Below, one piece after another: positions 12,061-21,145 of a DNA stretch of 64,000 nucleotides. Positions within the stretch are counted from its first letter, which is position 1. Every line of letters begins with the position of its first letter. Source of the DNA: Chloracidobacterium sp. (lineage in GTDB: Bacteria > Acidobacteriota > Blastocatellia > Chloracidobacteriales > Chloracidobacteriaceae). The position numbers and the translations under genes were made by a program. The DNA lies in assembly GCA_025057975.1 (NCBI GenBank), contig JANWUV010000002.1, forward strand, positions 1 to 64,000, given 5' to 3'. The notes below the pieces were generated by a model. It was not told the DNA's origin and made no database searches. It saw nothing but the letters and a program-made list of their open reading frames with translations.

Positions 12061-13089
12061 CTACCCAGCCCAAGCGCGCTTTGACTTCACCAGCAGGTAC
12101 AGGAAAAACGGCCCGCCCACTAGCGATGTCACAACGCCGGGTCGCAGCTCCGTCAGCGACGCCGCGCGGCACAGCAGGTCCGCCGCAACGAGAAACGTCG
12201 CGCCTCCCAGAAACGACGCCGGCAGCAGGCGACGGTTGTCCGGTCCAAGGACAAGCCGCAGCATGTGCGGGGCTACCAAGCCCACAAAACCAATCGCGCC
12301 GACGACGGCGACCGTCGCCGCCGTCACCAGCGACGCCCAAACAATCAAGTTCCGCCGCAACGCCGGCACGTCAACGCCCAACGACAGCGCCGATTCCTCG
12401 CCCGTCAGCAAGAGGTTGAGTTCCTGCCCGTACAACGCTAGCCGGACGCCGCCGATGAGCGTCAACGGCGCCGCCAAGGCGACATGCCCCCACGAGCGAC
12501 CTTCAAAATCGCCCATCAGCCACGACAGCATCTGCCGCCCGACCTCCCACTGCCGTAGCGACAACGCCAGCACGAACGACGTTAGCGCCGAGACGATGCT
12601 TCCAACGGCGACGCCCGCCAGCAGTAGCGTCGTCGTCGCCACGCGCCCACGCCCGCTTGACGCCAGCCAGTAGACGATCGCCGTACAGCCGAGCGCGCCG
12701 ATAAACGCCCCGGTCGGCGTCAAAAGCATGGAGAAGGTCGTCGCGCCCAAGTACAGCGCCGTCACCGCCCCGAACGCCGCCCCGGCCGAAACGCCGATGA
12801 CGCCCGGCTCAGCCATCGGGTTGCGAAAAATCGCCTGCATGACCGCGCCCGTCAGCGCCAGTCCGCCGCCGACCAGCGCCGCCGTCACAACGCGCGGCAG
12901 GCGTACCCAGAGGAGTACCGTCCGCTGCCACGCCGGATAATCGCCCTCCGCGCCGGTGAGCGCGTCCCATAGAATGCGCAACGTGCGCTGCGGCGGGATG
13001 TTCGCCGTCCCCAACGCCGTCGCCAAAACCATCACGGTGATGAGCAGGACGGTCAGCGCCGGAAAAACAACCGCGTCACGGCGCGTCAT
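12061..13089 (-). CDS. btuC: ABC transporter permease, FecCD/BtuC family
   Basis: About 342 residues with nine to ten hydrophobic segments. It shows the family signatures LRLPRVVTAALVGGGLALTGAVMQ and, near the C-terminus, GFVGLVAPHMLRLVLGPDNR. The preferred start is the ATG at 13089, preceded by GAGGA at eight bases; a TTG at 13104 would add five residues. The start overlaps the end of btuF by 14 bases, which suggests coupled translation. As a BtuC-type protein it would form a homodimeric channel in the inner membrane with BtuD and dock BtuF. Membership of the riboswitch-controlled operon supports corrinoid as the substrate. Confidence 0.92.
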   Translation of the reverse strand: MTRRDAVVFPALTVLLITVMVLATALGTANIPPQRTLRILWDALTGAEGDYPAWQRTVLLWVRLPRVVTAALVGGGLALTGAVMQAIFRNPMAEPGVIGVSAGAAFGAVTALYLGATTFSMLLTPTGAFIGALGCTAIVYWLASSGRGRVATTTLLLAGVAVGSIVSALTSFVLALSLRQWEVGRQMLSWLMGDFEGRSWGHVALAAPLTLIGGVRLALYGQELNLLLTGEESALSLGVDVPALRRNLIVWASLVTAATVAVVGAIGFVGLVAPHMLRLVLGPDNRRLLPASFLGGATFLVAADLLCRAASLTELRPGVVTSLVGGPFFLYLLVKSKRAWAG

Positions 13090-14053
13090 GGGTTTTATCC
13101 TCAAAGCGGTCGGGATGCAGGGCGCGCGCCATCGCCCACGCCGCCCGGACGTTGTAGTGCGAGTTACACATCAGGAGTCGCGGCGGCAATGTCACGACAC
13201 GCCCCGTTTTGACGGCCCGCACATCCTGCCAGAGCGGGTCCTTTTCCAGCGGCTTGGGCGGCACGACGTACCGCCTGCCGACCGCGCCGTGCGCCCGACC
13301 GCCGGTGTCGGGGACGAAAATCACGTCCGGGTCCATCTCAATGACCGTTTCCAGTGTGATTTTGCCCCACGCTTCAACGCCCGCCTCCCGCGCCGCATTG
13401 CGCGCCCCGGCCGCCTGCAAAAGCTCGTCGGTGTAGGTGCCGATGCCGGCCGTATAGCCGTAGCCGCTGCCGATGTAGAGCGCGCGCGGCGGCGGCGCGC
13501 CGGCGACTTTGGCGCGGACGGCCGCCAGTTGGCGGTTCATTTCGTCAATCAGGGCTTGCGCGCGCGCCGGCTCGCCTACAGTGTCGCCCACCAACCGGAT
13601 GTTTTCCTGAATTTCGGCGATCGTATAGCCGCGATTGATGCGCACCACGCGCGCCCGGCTGAGTTCCAGCAGGCGTACCGTCTCCGCCGGGCAGGAAGCG
13701 CCCACAAACACCACGTCTGGGTCGAGGGCTAAAATTTGTTCGGCACGAATCGGTGTGGACGCGACCCGTCCCGGAATCCGCGCCGTCCGTTCCAGAATGT
13801 TGCACAGTCCCGGATTGTCGGCGTCCTGACTGAGCGCCAGAATGCGCTCCGGCTCAACCAAATCAACGAGCATTTCGTTGACGTTGTATTCGGTTGAAAT
13901 GATGCGTGACGGCTTGCTTTCAAGCGCCGGCTGCTTCGGTCGCTGCGCCGCCGAGGTCGCCTTCTGTTGCCAAGCAAAGCCGTACTTGCCGGCCAACGCC
14001 GAAAGCGCCAGCGCCAAGGCCATCAGTCCGACGTTCGCCGACAAGCGCATCAT
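13076..14053 (-). CDS. btuF: Periplasmic corrinoid-binding protein, BtuF-like
   Basis: 325 residues from the ATG at 14053, which overlaps the stop of the 2Fe-2S gene as ATGA; a longer frame to 14098 is less likely. An N-terminal hydrophobic segment (VGLMALALALSALAGKYGF) acts as signal peptide or anchor. The body matches class III substrate-binding proteins: RIISTEYNVNEMLVDLVEPE, RAEQILALDPDVVFVGAS, AEIQENIRLVGDTVGEP, and WGKITLETVIEMDPDVIFV in the second lobe. It would deliver corrinoid from the outer-membrane receptor to BtuCD. The gene lies between the 2Fe-2S protein gene and btuC in the B12 operon. Confidence 0.9.
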   Translation of the reverse strand: MMRLSANVGLMALALALSALAGKYGFAWQQKATSAAQRPKQPALESKPSRIISTEYNVNEMLVDLVEPERILALSQDADNPGLCNILERTARIPGRVASTPIRAEQILALDPDVVFVGASCPAETVRLLELSRARVVRINRGYTIAEIQENIRLVGDTVGEPARAQALIDEMNRQLAAVRAKVAGAPPPRALYIGSGYGYTAGIGTYTDELLQAAGARNAAREAGVEAWGKITLETVIEMDPDVIFVPDTGGRAHGAVGRRYVVPPKPLEKDPLWQDVRAVKTGRVVTLPPRLLMCNSHYNVRAAWAMARALHPDRFEDKTHDAP

Positions 14054-14523
14054 GCCGTCGCCTCGCGGGAAACCTCGGCTCGCTTCTCGCTGCGCCACAC
14101 ACCGGGCGAGGCCGCATCGAAAACGTGCCGGTTGAAGTGTCGCGTCGCCAGCACGCCCGGCGGCGGCAGGTAACGCTCCGCGGCCAACATCGCTTCCAAG
14201 TAGTCAAAAACGGCCATCACGGTCGCCTCGTCATTGATGGAGTGCAGCCAGATCGTCTCGCCGCCAAAGAGGATGAGAATGACGTTCGCCAGCGGGCAGG
14301 GACCCAAGCAACTGGTGACGGTCAGGTGCACCCGCAGCCGGAGTCCCCGCGCCTTCCATTCCCGTTTGTAGGCTTCCAGCGGCACAGCCGGGACGCCGCG
14401 CTCCGTTTGCCCGCAGCAGCAGCCCTGACAGACAAAGAGCTGTCCTTCAATGACGCGCAGTTCCTTTACGACGCCGTCGGCGCGCGTCACATCCAGAAAG
14501 CGGTTGGGTTGCGCGGCGTCCAC
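14050..14523 (-). CDS. Thioredoxin-like 2Fe-2S ferredoxin of the B12 operon
   Basis: 157 residues. The cysteine pattern FVCQGCCCGQTERG, followed about 35 residues later by VTSCLGPCPLANV, matches thioredoxin-fold 2Fe-2S proteins often found in cobalamin gene clusters. The first motif has four Cys within six residues, more than the four ligands of the cluster strictly need. The C-terminal ~40 residues contain ATRHFNRHVF, whose histidines could bind metal. The gene starts six bases after btuB ends and its stop overlaps the btuF start (ATGA), so it is made together with the uptake system. A role in reducing or handling imported corrinoid is possible, but that is inference from context. The family is known from cobalamin loci without a settled function. 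Confidence 0.75.
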   Translation of the reverse strand: MDAAQPNRFLDVTRADGVVKELRVIEGQLFVCQGCCCGQTERGVPAVPLEAYKREWKARGLRLRVHLTVTSCLGPCPLANVILILFGGETIWLHSINDEATVMAVFDYLEAMLAAERYLPPPGVLATRHFNRHVFDAASPGVWRSEKRAEVSREATA

Positions 14524-14529
14524 TGCCTT

Positions 14530-16986
14530 CTAAAACTGAAACGCGACGCCGCCCAGACCGACCACGCCCGGCGCGAGCCAGCCGTTGCCGGTGAAGTAGC
14601 GTCGGTTGAACATGTTTTCCACCTTGCCGTAAAAGCGCAGCGAGCGGTCGTTGCCGACCGGCAGCGTGTAGCTCCCCATCACGTCGGCCTTGACGTAGCC
14701 CGGCACTTCAAAGGCGCGCGCGCGTCCGGCGGCGAAAAGCGAAGCGTACGTGCTGCTGTACGCCGCCAAGTCAAAGTTGACGTTGACGCGCTTCCCAATC
14801 GCCTGATTGGCGACAAAGGTAAACGTATGCTGTGCGACGCCAAAAATGCGGAAGAAGTTGCGCACTGACACGTCGCGGTCAGTGCCCGCGTTCGTGTGGG
14901 TGTACGAGCCGTTGAGCGTCAGCGTCGCCGTCGGCCGCGCGTTGAAACTCACTTCGACGCCGCGCGAAATCCCGCCTGAGCCGTTAATGTAGCCTGACGA
15001 GCGACCGTAAGGGTCGGTTCGCGGGTTCAGGACGCCGCTGGAATCAAAGGCCGTAACCTGAACAACGCGCGTGTAAAAACCGGTGATCCCCACCTGCAAG
15101 CGGTCACGGAAGAAATACTGGTCAATACCGGCGTCGAACGAGTTGTAGCGGTCGGGGGCAAGAAACGGATCGCCGTAGGGCGTGAAGTTCACCAGACCCG
15201 TCGCCGGATTGTTGAAAAAGCCGCCGCCGAAACGCTCGTAAAGCGCCGGCGCGCGATAGGCGTTGCCGACGTGCGCGCGCAGCTTGGTCTTGCTTTCGGC
15301 GATGAAGTACGACACTGAAATGTCGCCCGTGTAGGCCGTCGGCGGCGCTTTGAGCTGCACGTTGGCGTAGGCGTTGGTCGTTCCCGTCGCCAAAAACGTC
15401 GGACGATTCAGCCGGAAACCCTGCGACCTGCCCGACAGCGAAAGCTGAAGCCGGTCGTCAAGCAGCCGGAACTGCGCTTGAAAGTAACCGGCGTGGGCGT
15501 TCTGGCTGATGTTGGTCTGGACATCCACGCGCTGGCGCGGGTCGGGAATCCGGTTGTCCTGCCGGTCAAAGTAGGCTTCGCGCTCAAACTCGTAACCGGC
15601 CGTAAACGTGAACCAGCGCGTCGGTTGCAGATTGACGCGCGCATCCACGGTGTCAATGTCACCGACGTAGTTGAGGAAGTTTGACGTGACCGGCTGGAAA
15701 CCGAAGCCGCCGGGGCCGTTCTGGAACACCCGCGCCGTATGTACCCGCTGCCATGCCACGCGGTAGCCGACCACCGGATTGATCGTGTGATTGAAGATCA
15801 CCGCGCCCATGGCGAAGTTGGATGACCGACGATTGTCGGGGTCTTGCCGGTTGGGAATGATGGTCGCATCGCCCCAGACAATCTGCGCGGCGGGAACACC
15901 GGCGATGAGCCGCCGCACTTGGTCAGCAGGCAGAAACCGGGCCGGAATGACGCCTGTGGCGGGAAAGTTCGCCGCCGGAATGCCGGACGTTGTAGGGCTG
16001 ATCTGAAGCGCCACGAAGTCGTCCGAGGCGTTGACGCGCCCGGTGAGTGAGATGTTGGGTGTGAAGTCGTAGCGCAGCGTCCCCTGCACGCCCGTGCTGC
16101 GGGTGGGCGTCCAGCCGTTGACGCCCTGCGTGACGTTGAGGTGCGTCGTCGCAAAGCTGTAGGAAAACCGGTCGCCCAATCCGCCCTGAAGTTGAAAACG
16201 TCCCCGGAACAGGCCCAGCCCGCCGCCTTCAAGTTGGAGCGAGCCGGTGGTTGGGCCGCCGCCGCTGTTGGAGACAATGTTAACAACACCGCCGACGGCG
16301 TTCGTCCCGTAGAGCGACGAGCCGGACCCGCGCAGAAACTCCACCCGCCCGAAGTCTACGAAGTAGAGGTTGGACATAAACGAGGTGGCATCGCCTTGCG
16401 TGGTCGAGGCGTCGCGGAAGCGCAGCCCGTCGTAGAGAATCGCTGTGGCGTCTGGGCGCAGCCCGCGCGTCCGAAGCTGGGTGAACGCGCCAGGACCGCC
16501 GTTGTTGAGAATTTGGATGCCCGGCGCTGTTCGCAGCACTTCGTAGAGTGTAAACTCGTTCCGGTCGAGAATCTCCTGCCGGTCAATGACGGTGACGGCT
16601 TTCGAGACTTCATCCACCGTTTGGGGCGCGCCCGCCGCCGTCACGATGACCGTATCGGCGACGCCGGACACTTTGAGCGTCACATCAGCGGCTTCGCCGA
16701 CAGTGACGCGCCGCGTCGTCCGCGGAAAACCGGAGGCTTCCACTTCGATGAGGTAATCGCGGCCGGCGAGGTTTTCAAAGGCGTAGCTACCGTCGGCGCT
16801 GCTGGTCGTCGTCAGTCGAACGTTTACGTCGCGCCCTTGCAGAGCGACGACTGCATTCGGAACGGGTCCGCCTTGTTCGTCAAGGATGCGCCCGCGAATG
16901 GCGTTTGATTGGGCGAGTGTGCTTCCGGCCGGAAGTGCCAACCACAGCACACCCAGCAGCAGAAAGCGAAGCATGGCGGAAGTCAT
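14530..16986 (-). CDS. btuB: TonB-dependent corrinoid receptor, BtuB-like, with N-terminal CarboxypepD-like domain
   Basis: 818 residues from the ATG at 16986, which overlaps the cobD stop as ATGA. A signal peptide (FLLLGVLWLALPAGSTLAQ) precedes a carboxypeptidase-regulatory-like domain (IRGRILDEQGGPVPNAVVAL). The plug (VTVIDRQEILDRNEFTLYEV, then LRTRGLRPDATAILYDG and GTNAVGGVVNIVS) and a 22-strand-type barrel ending GLGGVAFQF follow. TonB-driven import across the outer membrane is the family role. The cobalamin riboswitch and the cbiB, cobD and btuFCD neighbours point to B12 or a precursor as substrate. The added N-terminal domain is absent from Escherichia coli BtuB and common in Acidobacteria. 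Confidence 0.9.
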   Translation of the reverse strand: MTSAMLRFLLLGVLWLALPAGSTLAQSNAIRGRILDEQGGPVPNAVVALQGRDVNVRLTTTSSADGSYAFENLAGRDYLIEVEASGFPRTTRRVTVGEAADVTLKVSGVADTVIVTAAGAPQTVDEVSKAVTVIDRQEILDRNEFTLYEVLRTAPGIQILNNGGPGAFTQLRTRGLRPDATAILYDGLRFRDASTTQGDATSFMSNLYFVDFGRVEFLRGSGSSLYGTNAVGGVVNIVSNSGGGPTTGSLQLEGGGLGLFRGRFQLQGGLGDRFSYSFATTHLNVTQGVNGWTPTRSTGVQGTLRYDFTPNISLTGRVNASDDFVALQISPTTSGIPAANFPATGVIPARFLPADQVRRLIAGVPAAQIVWGDATIIPNRQDPDNRRSSNFAMGAVIFNHTINPVVGYRVAWQRVHTARVFQNGPGGFGFQPVTSNFLNYVGDIDTVDARVNLQPTRWFTFTAGYEFEREAYFDRQDNRIPDPRQRVDVQTNISQNAHAGYFQAQFRLLDDRLQLSLSGRSQGFRLNRPTFLATGTTNAYANVQLKAPPTAYTGDISVSYFIAESKTKLRAHVGNAYRAPALYERFGGGFFNNPATGLVNFTPYGDPFLAPDRYNSFDAGIDQYFFRDRLQVGITGFYTRVVQVTAFDSSGVLNPRTDPYGRSSGYINGSGGISRGVEVSFNARPTATLTLNGSYTHTNAGTDRDVSVRNFFRIFGVAQHTFTFVANQAIGKRVNVNFDLAAYSSTYASLFAAGRARAFEVPGYVKADVMGSYTLPVGNDRSLRFYGKVENMFNRRYFTGNGWLAPGVVGLGGVAFQF

Positions 16987-18128
16987 GGCGTTTGGGACTC
17001 CTTCCCAAGCAGAATCAACGAGGAATCTTCTGAACTTTTCGAAGCGAGGCGGCGCTGTTCGTTCAACCATCGGACAAGCAGCGCGACCAGATGCGCGTTG
17101 GCGGCGTCGTCACGGACGGCTAACCGTACGTAGCGGTCGTCCAGACCAAGAAAATCAGTGCACCGCCGGACAAGAACGTGGTGCGGCTCCAACCACTGCG
17201 CCAAGTCCGACGCCGCCCCGTACGGCAGCCGAATCAGCAGGAAGTTGGCGGCGCTGGGGAACACCGTACAGCCGAGTTCGTCCAGCGCATGCGCAAAGGT
17301 GCGGCGCGCGCACTCGTTGCGGATGCGGGTGCGGGCGGCAAAGTCCTCGTCGGCGAGCGCGGCGCAGGCGGCTGCGAGCGCATGCGCGCCGACCGGCCAC
17401 GCGGCGGTTTGGCGATGCAGTTCCTGCGCCAGCGGCGGATACGCGACGGCGATCCCGACGCGCAACCCCGGCATCGTGTAGAACTTCGTCAGCGAGCGCA
17501 GCGCGACGACGTTCGGCAGGTTGGCCGCCTTGACAACCAGCGAGTCTTCAGGCCGGTAGTCGGCGAACGACTCGTCCAGCACGACGCGGACGCTGTGCTG
17601 CGCCACGGTACGGATGAAGTCGAGCAGGCGGTCGGGCGGATAAGCCGCGCCGGTCGGGTTGTGCGGCGTGTTGAGGATGACCGTATCCACGCGCGCTTCC
17701 CGAATCAACGGCGCAAGGCGCGCAAAATCAGGCTGAAAAGCTTCCTCGGCGCGCAGCGGCTTGGTGACGAGGCAGGCGTTGACGGCGACGAGCGCCCGGC
17801 GGTATTCGGCGAAGGACGGCTCCAGCAGCAGAACGCGGCGTGGTCGCCAAACGCGCAACGTGTCAAACAGGAGTCCCGCCACGCCGTTGCCGACGACGAC
17901 GGCGGCCGGATCAAGGTTGTAACGCCGGGCGAAGGCGGCGCGCAGCGCGGTGTCGTCGGGATAGCGCCTCCAGTCGGCGCGCGCTACGGCGTCTGTAACC
18001 GATTGGGGCGGTCCCCACGGATTGAGGTTGGCGCTGAAATCAAGCACCTGGTCGGGCGCGACGCCCCACCGCTGCGCCGCTTCAAACACTCGCCCGCCAT
18101 GGACGGACAACCACGGAGAAGGATTCAT
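16983..18128 (-). CDS. cobD: L-threonine-O-3-phosphate decarboxylase (PLP aminotransferase fold)
   Basis: 381 residues from the ATG at 18128, overlapping the cbiB stop as ATGA. It belongs to the class I/II PLP aminotransferase fold near histidinol-phosphate aminotransferase. Motifs are DFSANLNPWGPP at the start, GNGVAGLLFDTLR, NTPHNPTGAAYPPDRLL, VVLDESFADY and the PLP-lysine region LRSLTKFYTMPGLRVGIA. In cobalamin synthesis CobD makes (R)-1-amino-2-propanol O-2-phosphate, the linker that CbiB joins to cobyric acid; the neighbouring cbiB supports this over a histidine role. The same protein is often annotated CobC in the aerobic-pathway nomenclature. Confidence 0.88.
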   Translation of the reverse strand: MNPSPWLSVHGGRVFEAAQRWGVAPDQVLDFSANLNPWGPPQSVTDAVARADWRRYPDDTALRAAFARRYNLDPAAVVVGNGVAGLLFDTLRVWRPRRVLLLEPSFAEYRRALVAVNACLVTKPLRAEEAFQPDFARLAPLIREARVDTVILNTPHNPTGAAYPPDRLLDFIRTVAQHSVRVVLDESFADYRPEDSLVVKAANLPNVVALRSLTKFYTMPGLRVGIAVAYPPLAQELHRQTAAWPVGAHALAAACAALADEDFAARTRIRNECARRTFAHALDELGCTVFPSAANFLLIRLPYGAASDLAQWLEPHHVLVRRCTDFLGLDDRYVRLAVRDDAANAHLVALLVRWLNEQRRLASKSSEDSSLILLGKESQTP

Positions 18129-19078
18129 CGCACACTCCACAGGCAAAAGGTGAGCGCGGCGGCGAACCCCAGCCACGATACACGTTCAACCAGTCGGCGC
18201 GCGGCCTCGACGGCGGCGACATCCAGCGGGCGGCGCGCGTCGCCCAGAAACGCCGTTGCGTAGGGGACGCCGGCGTAGTGGTTGACGCCCCCCAGCCGGA
18301 CGCCAAGCGCCCCGGCTATGGCGGCTTCAGGTTGTCCGGCGTTAGGACTGGCATGGCGGCGGGCGTCGCGGAACCAAATGCGCAATGCGCCGCGCCAGTC
18401 GTCGCCGTGCAACCACGCTGCGACGACAATCAAGGCGGCCGTCAGCCGCGCCGGAATGAGGTTGGCGATGTCGTCGAGGCGGGCGGCGAATTTTCCAAAC
18501 CAGAAGTTGTGTTCGTCCGCATGGCCGATGCAGGAGTCAAGCGTGTTGACGGCTTTGTACGCCAGCGCCGCCGGGACGCCGCCGACCGCGAGGTAAAACA
18601 GCGGCGCAATGATCCCATCCGAGGCGCTTTCAGCCAGCGTTTCAACGGTGGCCCGGCAGACTTCGCTTTCACTGAGGTCGTGGGTGTCGCGCCCGACGAT
18701 CCGGGCGACGCGCTGCCGCGCGCCGGGCAGGTCGTCGTTGAGCAATCGGTCAGCGACGCTTCCCGTTTCATCCAATAGGTCCTTGGTCGCCAGCGTTGTC
18801 GCCGCCAGATAGACAAGCGCCATCGCGCCGACCACCGGCGACCAGCGGCATAGTTCGCGCAGCGCGAGCAGGCTGCCGCCGTACGATAGTCCGACCAAAC
18901 CGAGCGTCAGCGCCGCGCCGGTCAGAAATGCCGTCGCCGGCCCGCGCGCCAACGGACGCAAAACGCGCTCGCCAGCTGCGATGGCTGCGCCCATCCAGCG
19001 TACGGGGTGAGGCAGCCACGGCGGGTCGCCGATCAAGCGGTCAAGCGCGTAGGCGGCGGCAAGCAGAACAGGCGACAT
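18125..19078 (-). CDS. cbiB: Adenosylcobinamide-phosphate synthase
   Basis: 317 residues, the usual length for CbiB/CobD(aerobic). The family N-terminus is clear (AAAYALDRLIGDPPWLPHPVRWMG), with LARGPATAFLTGAALTL and VCRATVETLAESASDGIIAP, AYKAVNTLDSCIGHADE and GVRLGGVNHYAG downstream, and several membrane segments. It attaches the aminopropanol moiety to adenosylcobyric acid at the inner membrane. It is the first gene of the B12 operon; its start lies about 190 bases downstream of the riboswitch core. No cobU, cobT or cobS lies nearby, so nucleotide-loop assembly must be encoded elsewhere or be missing. Confidence 0.94.
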   Translation of the reverse strand: MSPVLLAAAYALDRLIGDPPWLPHPVRWMGAAIAAGERVLRPLARGPATAFLTGAALTLGLVGLSYGGSLLALRELCRWSPVVGAMALVYLAATTLATKDLLDETGSVADRLLNDDLPGARQRVARIVGRDTHDLSESEVCRATVETLAESASDGIIAPLFYLAVGGVPAALAYKAVNTLDSCIGHADEHNFWFGKFAARLDDIANLIPARLTAALIVVAAWLHGDDWRGALRIWFRDARRHASPNAGQPEAAIAGALGVRLGGVNHYAGVPYATAFLGDARRPLDVAAVEAARRLVERVSWLGFAAALTFCLWSVR

Positions 19079-19264
19079 CGGGCGTCATCCACGGCACGGC
19101 CGCATCGGGTATTGCCGAGGTACGGCCAAGCGGCCTCACTACGGAGACCCATAACCTTGGGATCACGCGCCGGAAAGCAAACAGGTAGAGACAATGCGCC
19201 GGGTTGGACGCATTCGGGCAGGACTGTCGCCGCGCCGCTTCCTCCGCGAGAAGCTTTCCGGGCG

Positions 19265-19475
19265 CGCGGCTTCGGGCAGGTCTCCTGACTTCGCCGGTTC
19301 GCGCCGGCCTTCCCACGCTTGCGCAAGCGCAGTGGCCTCTTTGGAGAGGCGCGAACACCATCGTGGCGTCACAGTGGCGGGACCGTGCGGGATTTACACC
19401 CGCTTCCCTATTCTCCCAATCGCCCAGTTTCGGGGATTGGGCACCCGAAGCCAAAGAACGTGCAACTGCCTCCTA
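19265..19475 (-). promoter_or_regulatory. Cobalamin riboswitch upstream of cbiB
   Basis: Read on the minus strand, the conserved B12 box AGTCAGGAGACCTGCC lies at 19290-19275. Upstream of it are GGGAAGCGGGTGTAAATCCC (about 19408-19389) and GGTCCCGCCACTGTGACGCC (about 19385-19367), which are the hallmark segments of the AdoCbl aptamer core. Stem-forming arms lie between them and upstream near 19475. The aptamer sits directly upstream of cbiB on the same strand and should repress the whole seven-gene operon when adenosylcobalamin is plentiful. The 3' expression platform falls between about 19265 and 19079. I did not resolve whether it acts on transcription or translation. Confidence 0.93.
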
Positions 19476-19570
19476 AGGTATACCTCGACCGCGACCGGCG
19501 CAAGTGGCCAGTCCTTATGATGCGGCGCAGACGGGATGGAGGCGACGGTAAGCCATAGGCGTCGTCGCTT

Positions 19571-19598
19571 TTGCCAGTGACGCTGAGTTTGCTATAAC
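19571..19598 (+). promoter_or_regulatory. Probable sigma-70-type promoter for the UbiB-like gene
   Basis: TTGCCA at 19571-19576 and TATAAC at 19593-19598 are separated by 16 bases. Each hexamer matches the housekeeping consensus at five of six positions. The ATG of the downstream kinase-like gene is at 19655, giving a leader of about 50 bases. Assignment is by pattern only. Confidence 0.5.
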
Positions 19599-19654
19599 GC
19601 CCGAAGGATGCCGTACGATGTGTCGCCCACCGGCATCGTCGGCGCGCAACGTCC

Positions 19655-21145
19655 ATGAACCGTAGCTTGCCGGCCGATTTTTCTATTCCGCCTGTCGTTC
19701 GCCCGCCGGTCGTCCCCATGCAGCGGGGCGTGTGGGGATGGGTTCGCCACTGGCAACGAACGCTGTTCATCATTTGGGTGCTTGGGCGCGTTGTCTGGAT
19801 GATTTACCGCGATCTCCGCCGCGCCCGGCGGCGTCCGAACGGCGATCTGTCGGCGTTGTCGCCGGCGCAGCTGGAGGCGCAGGCGGCGCGGCTGCGGGAG
19901 CAACTGATTCGGCTGGGACCAACCTTCATCAAGATTGGGCAGGCGCTAGCGACGCGCGCCGATTTGCTTCCCGTCCCATTCATACAGGAGTTGGCGAAGC
20001 TCCAGAATCGCGTACCGCCGTTTCCAAACGCGGAAGCCTTCGCCATTATCGAGCAGGAATTGGGCGGCCCCGTCAGCAAGTTCTTCCGTTCGATTGACCC
20101 ACAGCCGGTGGCGGCGGCGAGTTTGGGACAGGTGTATCGCGGCGTGCGGCACGACGGGCAGGAAGTGGCCATCAAGGTGCAGCGTCCCAACCTCGTCGCG
20201 CGCATTAGCGAGGACATTGTTATTCTGCGCCGACTTGCCCAGTGGATGGCGCGTTCCAAACGGCTTTTCAAGGGCAATGACTGGGTGGGGATGATTGACG
20301 AGTTTGAGCGAACGATTTTCGCCGAACTCGACTATCGGAATGAAGCGCGCAACGCCGACCGCTTCCGACGCAACTTCGCCGACTGGCCGCGGGTTCATGT
20401 TCCCGTCATTTTCTGGGAGCAAACAACTTCGCGGGTCATCACGATGGAGTTTTTGCGCGGTATTCGCGTCACCGATCTAGAAGGCTTGAAAGCCGCCGGC
20501 ATTGACCCCAAAGAAGCCAATGAACTGATGTACCGAACGTATTTCAAGCAGTTGCTTGAAGACGGCTTCTTTCACGCCGATCCGCATCCGGGCAACATCC
20601 TAATGCTGCCTGACGGTCGGTTGGCGTTTTTCGACTTTGGAATGGTGGGGCATATTTCGCCCAAGCTGCAGGATCAAATGGTCAGCGCCTTCTTCCATCT
20701 GATTGACCGCGACGCACCGGGCATCGTACAGGATTTGATCGGTCTTGGCTTTCTGTCTCCTGAGGCCGACACGGAAGATTTTGCACGGGTGGTTGAGGAC
20801 CTTTTCCGGCGTAAGTTGGATGTCAACCTGTCGGAAGTGCGCTTCAAGGACTTGGCCTACGATCTGGGTGACATTATTTACCGTTATCCATTCTCAACGC
20901 CGGCATCGTTTACGTTTATCATGCGGGCGCTGATGACGTTGGAAGGCATCAGCATTACGATGAATCCGCGTTTCAACTTCCTTGAGGTCGCTCTGCCTTA
21001 CGCACGCGAGTTCTTGTTCCGGCGGGAGAGCGCTCAACTTCGGGAAAAGGTGTGGGCCAGTCTGCATGATGCGCGCAACGGCAAACTTAACTGGACGCGC
21101 GTCTGGAATCTGGCCCGAACGGCCCTGGCGCTGTATTTTGCATGA
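19655..21145 (+). CDS. ABC1/AarF/UbiB-family atypical kinase
   Basis: 496 residues. Family motifs are LGPTFIKIGQALATRADLLP (the KxGQ motif), the A-rich loop AAASLGQVYRG, VAIKVQRPNL with the ATP-site Lys, and the catalytic segment FFHADPHPGNILML followed by LAFFDFGMVGH. UbiB-like proteins are atypical kinases or ATPases that help isoprenoid-lipid metabolism, in many bacteria quinone biosynthesis. The C-terminal hydrophobic end expected for membrane anchoring is weak here (LARTALALYFA). The gene is divergent from the B12 operon. The substrate is uncertain; a role in menaquinone metabolism would be inference. Confidence 0.9.
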   Translation: MNRSLPADFSIPPVVRPPVVPMQRGVWGWVRHWQRTLFIIWVLGRVVWMIYRDLRRARRRPNGDLSALSPAQLEAQAARLREQLIRLGPTFIKIGQALATRADLLPVPFIQELAKLQNRVPPFPNAEAFAIIEQELGGPVSKFFRSIDPQPVAAASLGQVYRGVRHDGQEVAIKVQRPNLVARISEDIVILRRLAQWMARSKRLFKGNDWVGMIDEFERTIFAELDYRNEARNADRFRRNFADWPRVHVPVIFWEQTTSRVITMEFLRGIRVTDLEGLKAAGIDPKEANELMYRTYFKQLLEDGFFHADPHPGNILMLPDGRLAFFDFGMVGHISPKLQDQMVSAFFHLIDRDAPGIVQDLIGLGFLSPEADTEDFARVVEDLFRRKLDVNLSEVRFKDLAYDLGDIIYRYPFSTPASFTFIMRALMTLEGISITMNPRFNFLEVALPYAREFLFRRESAQLREKVWASLHDARNGKLNWTRVWNLARTALALYFA

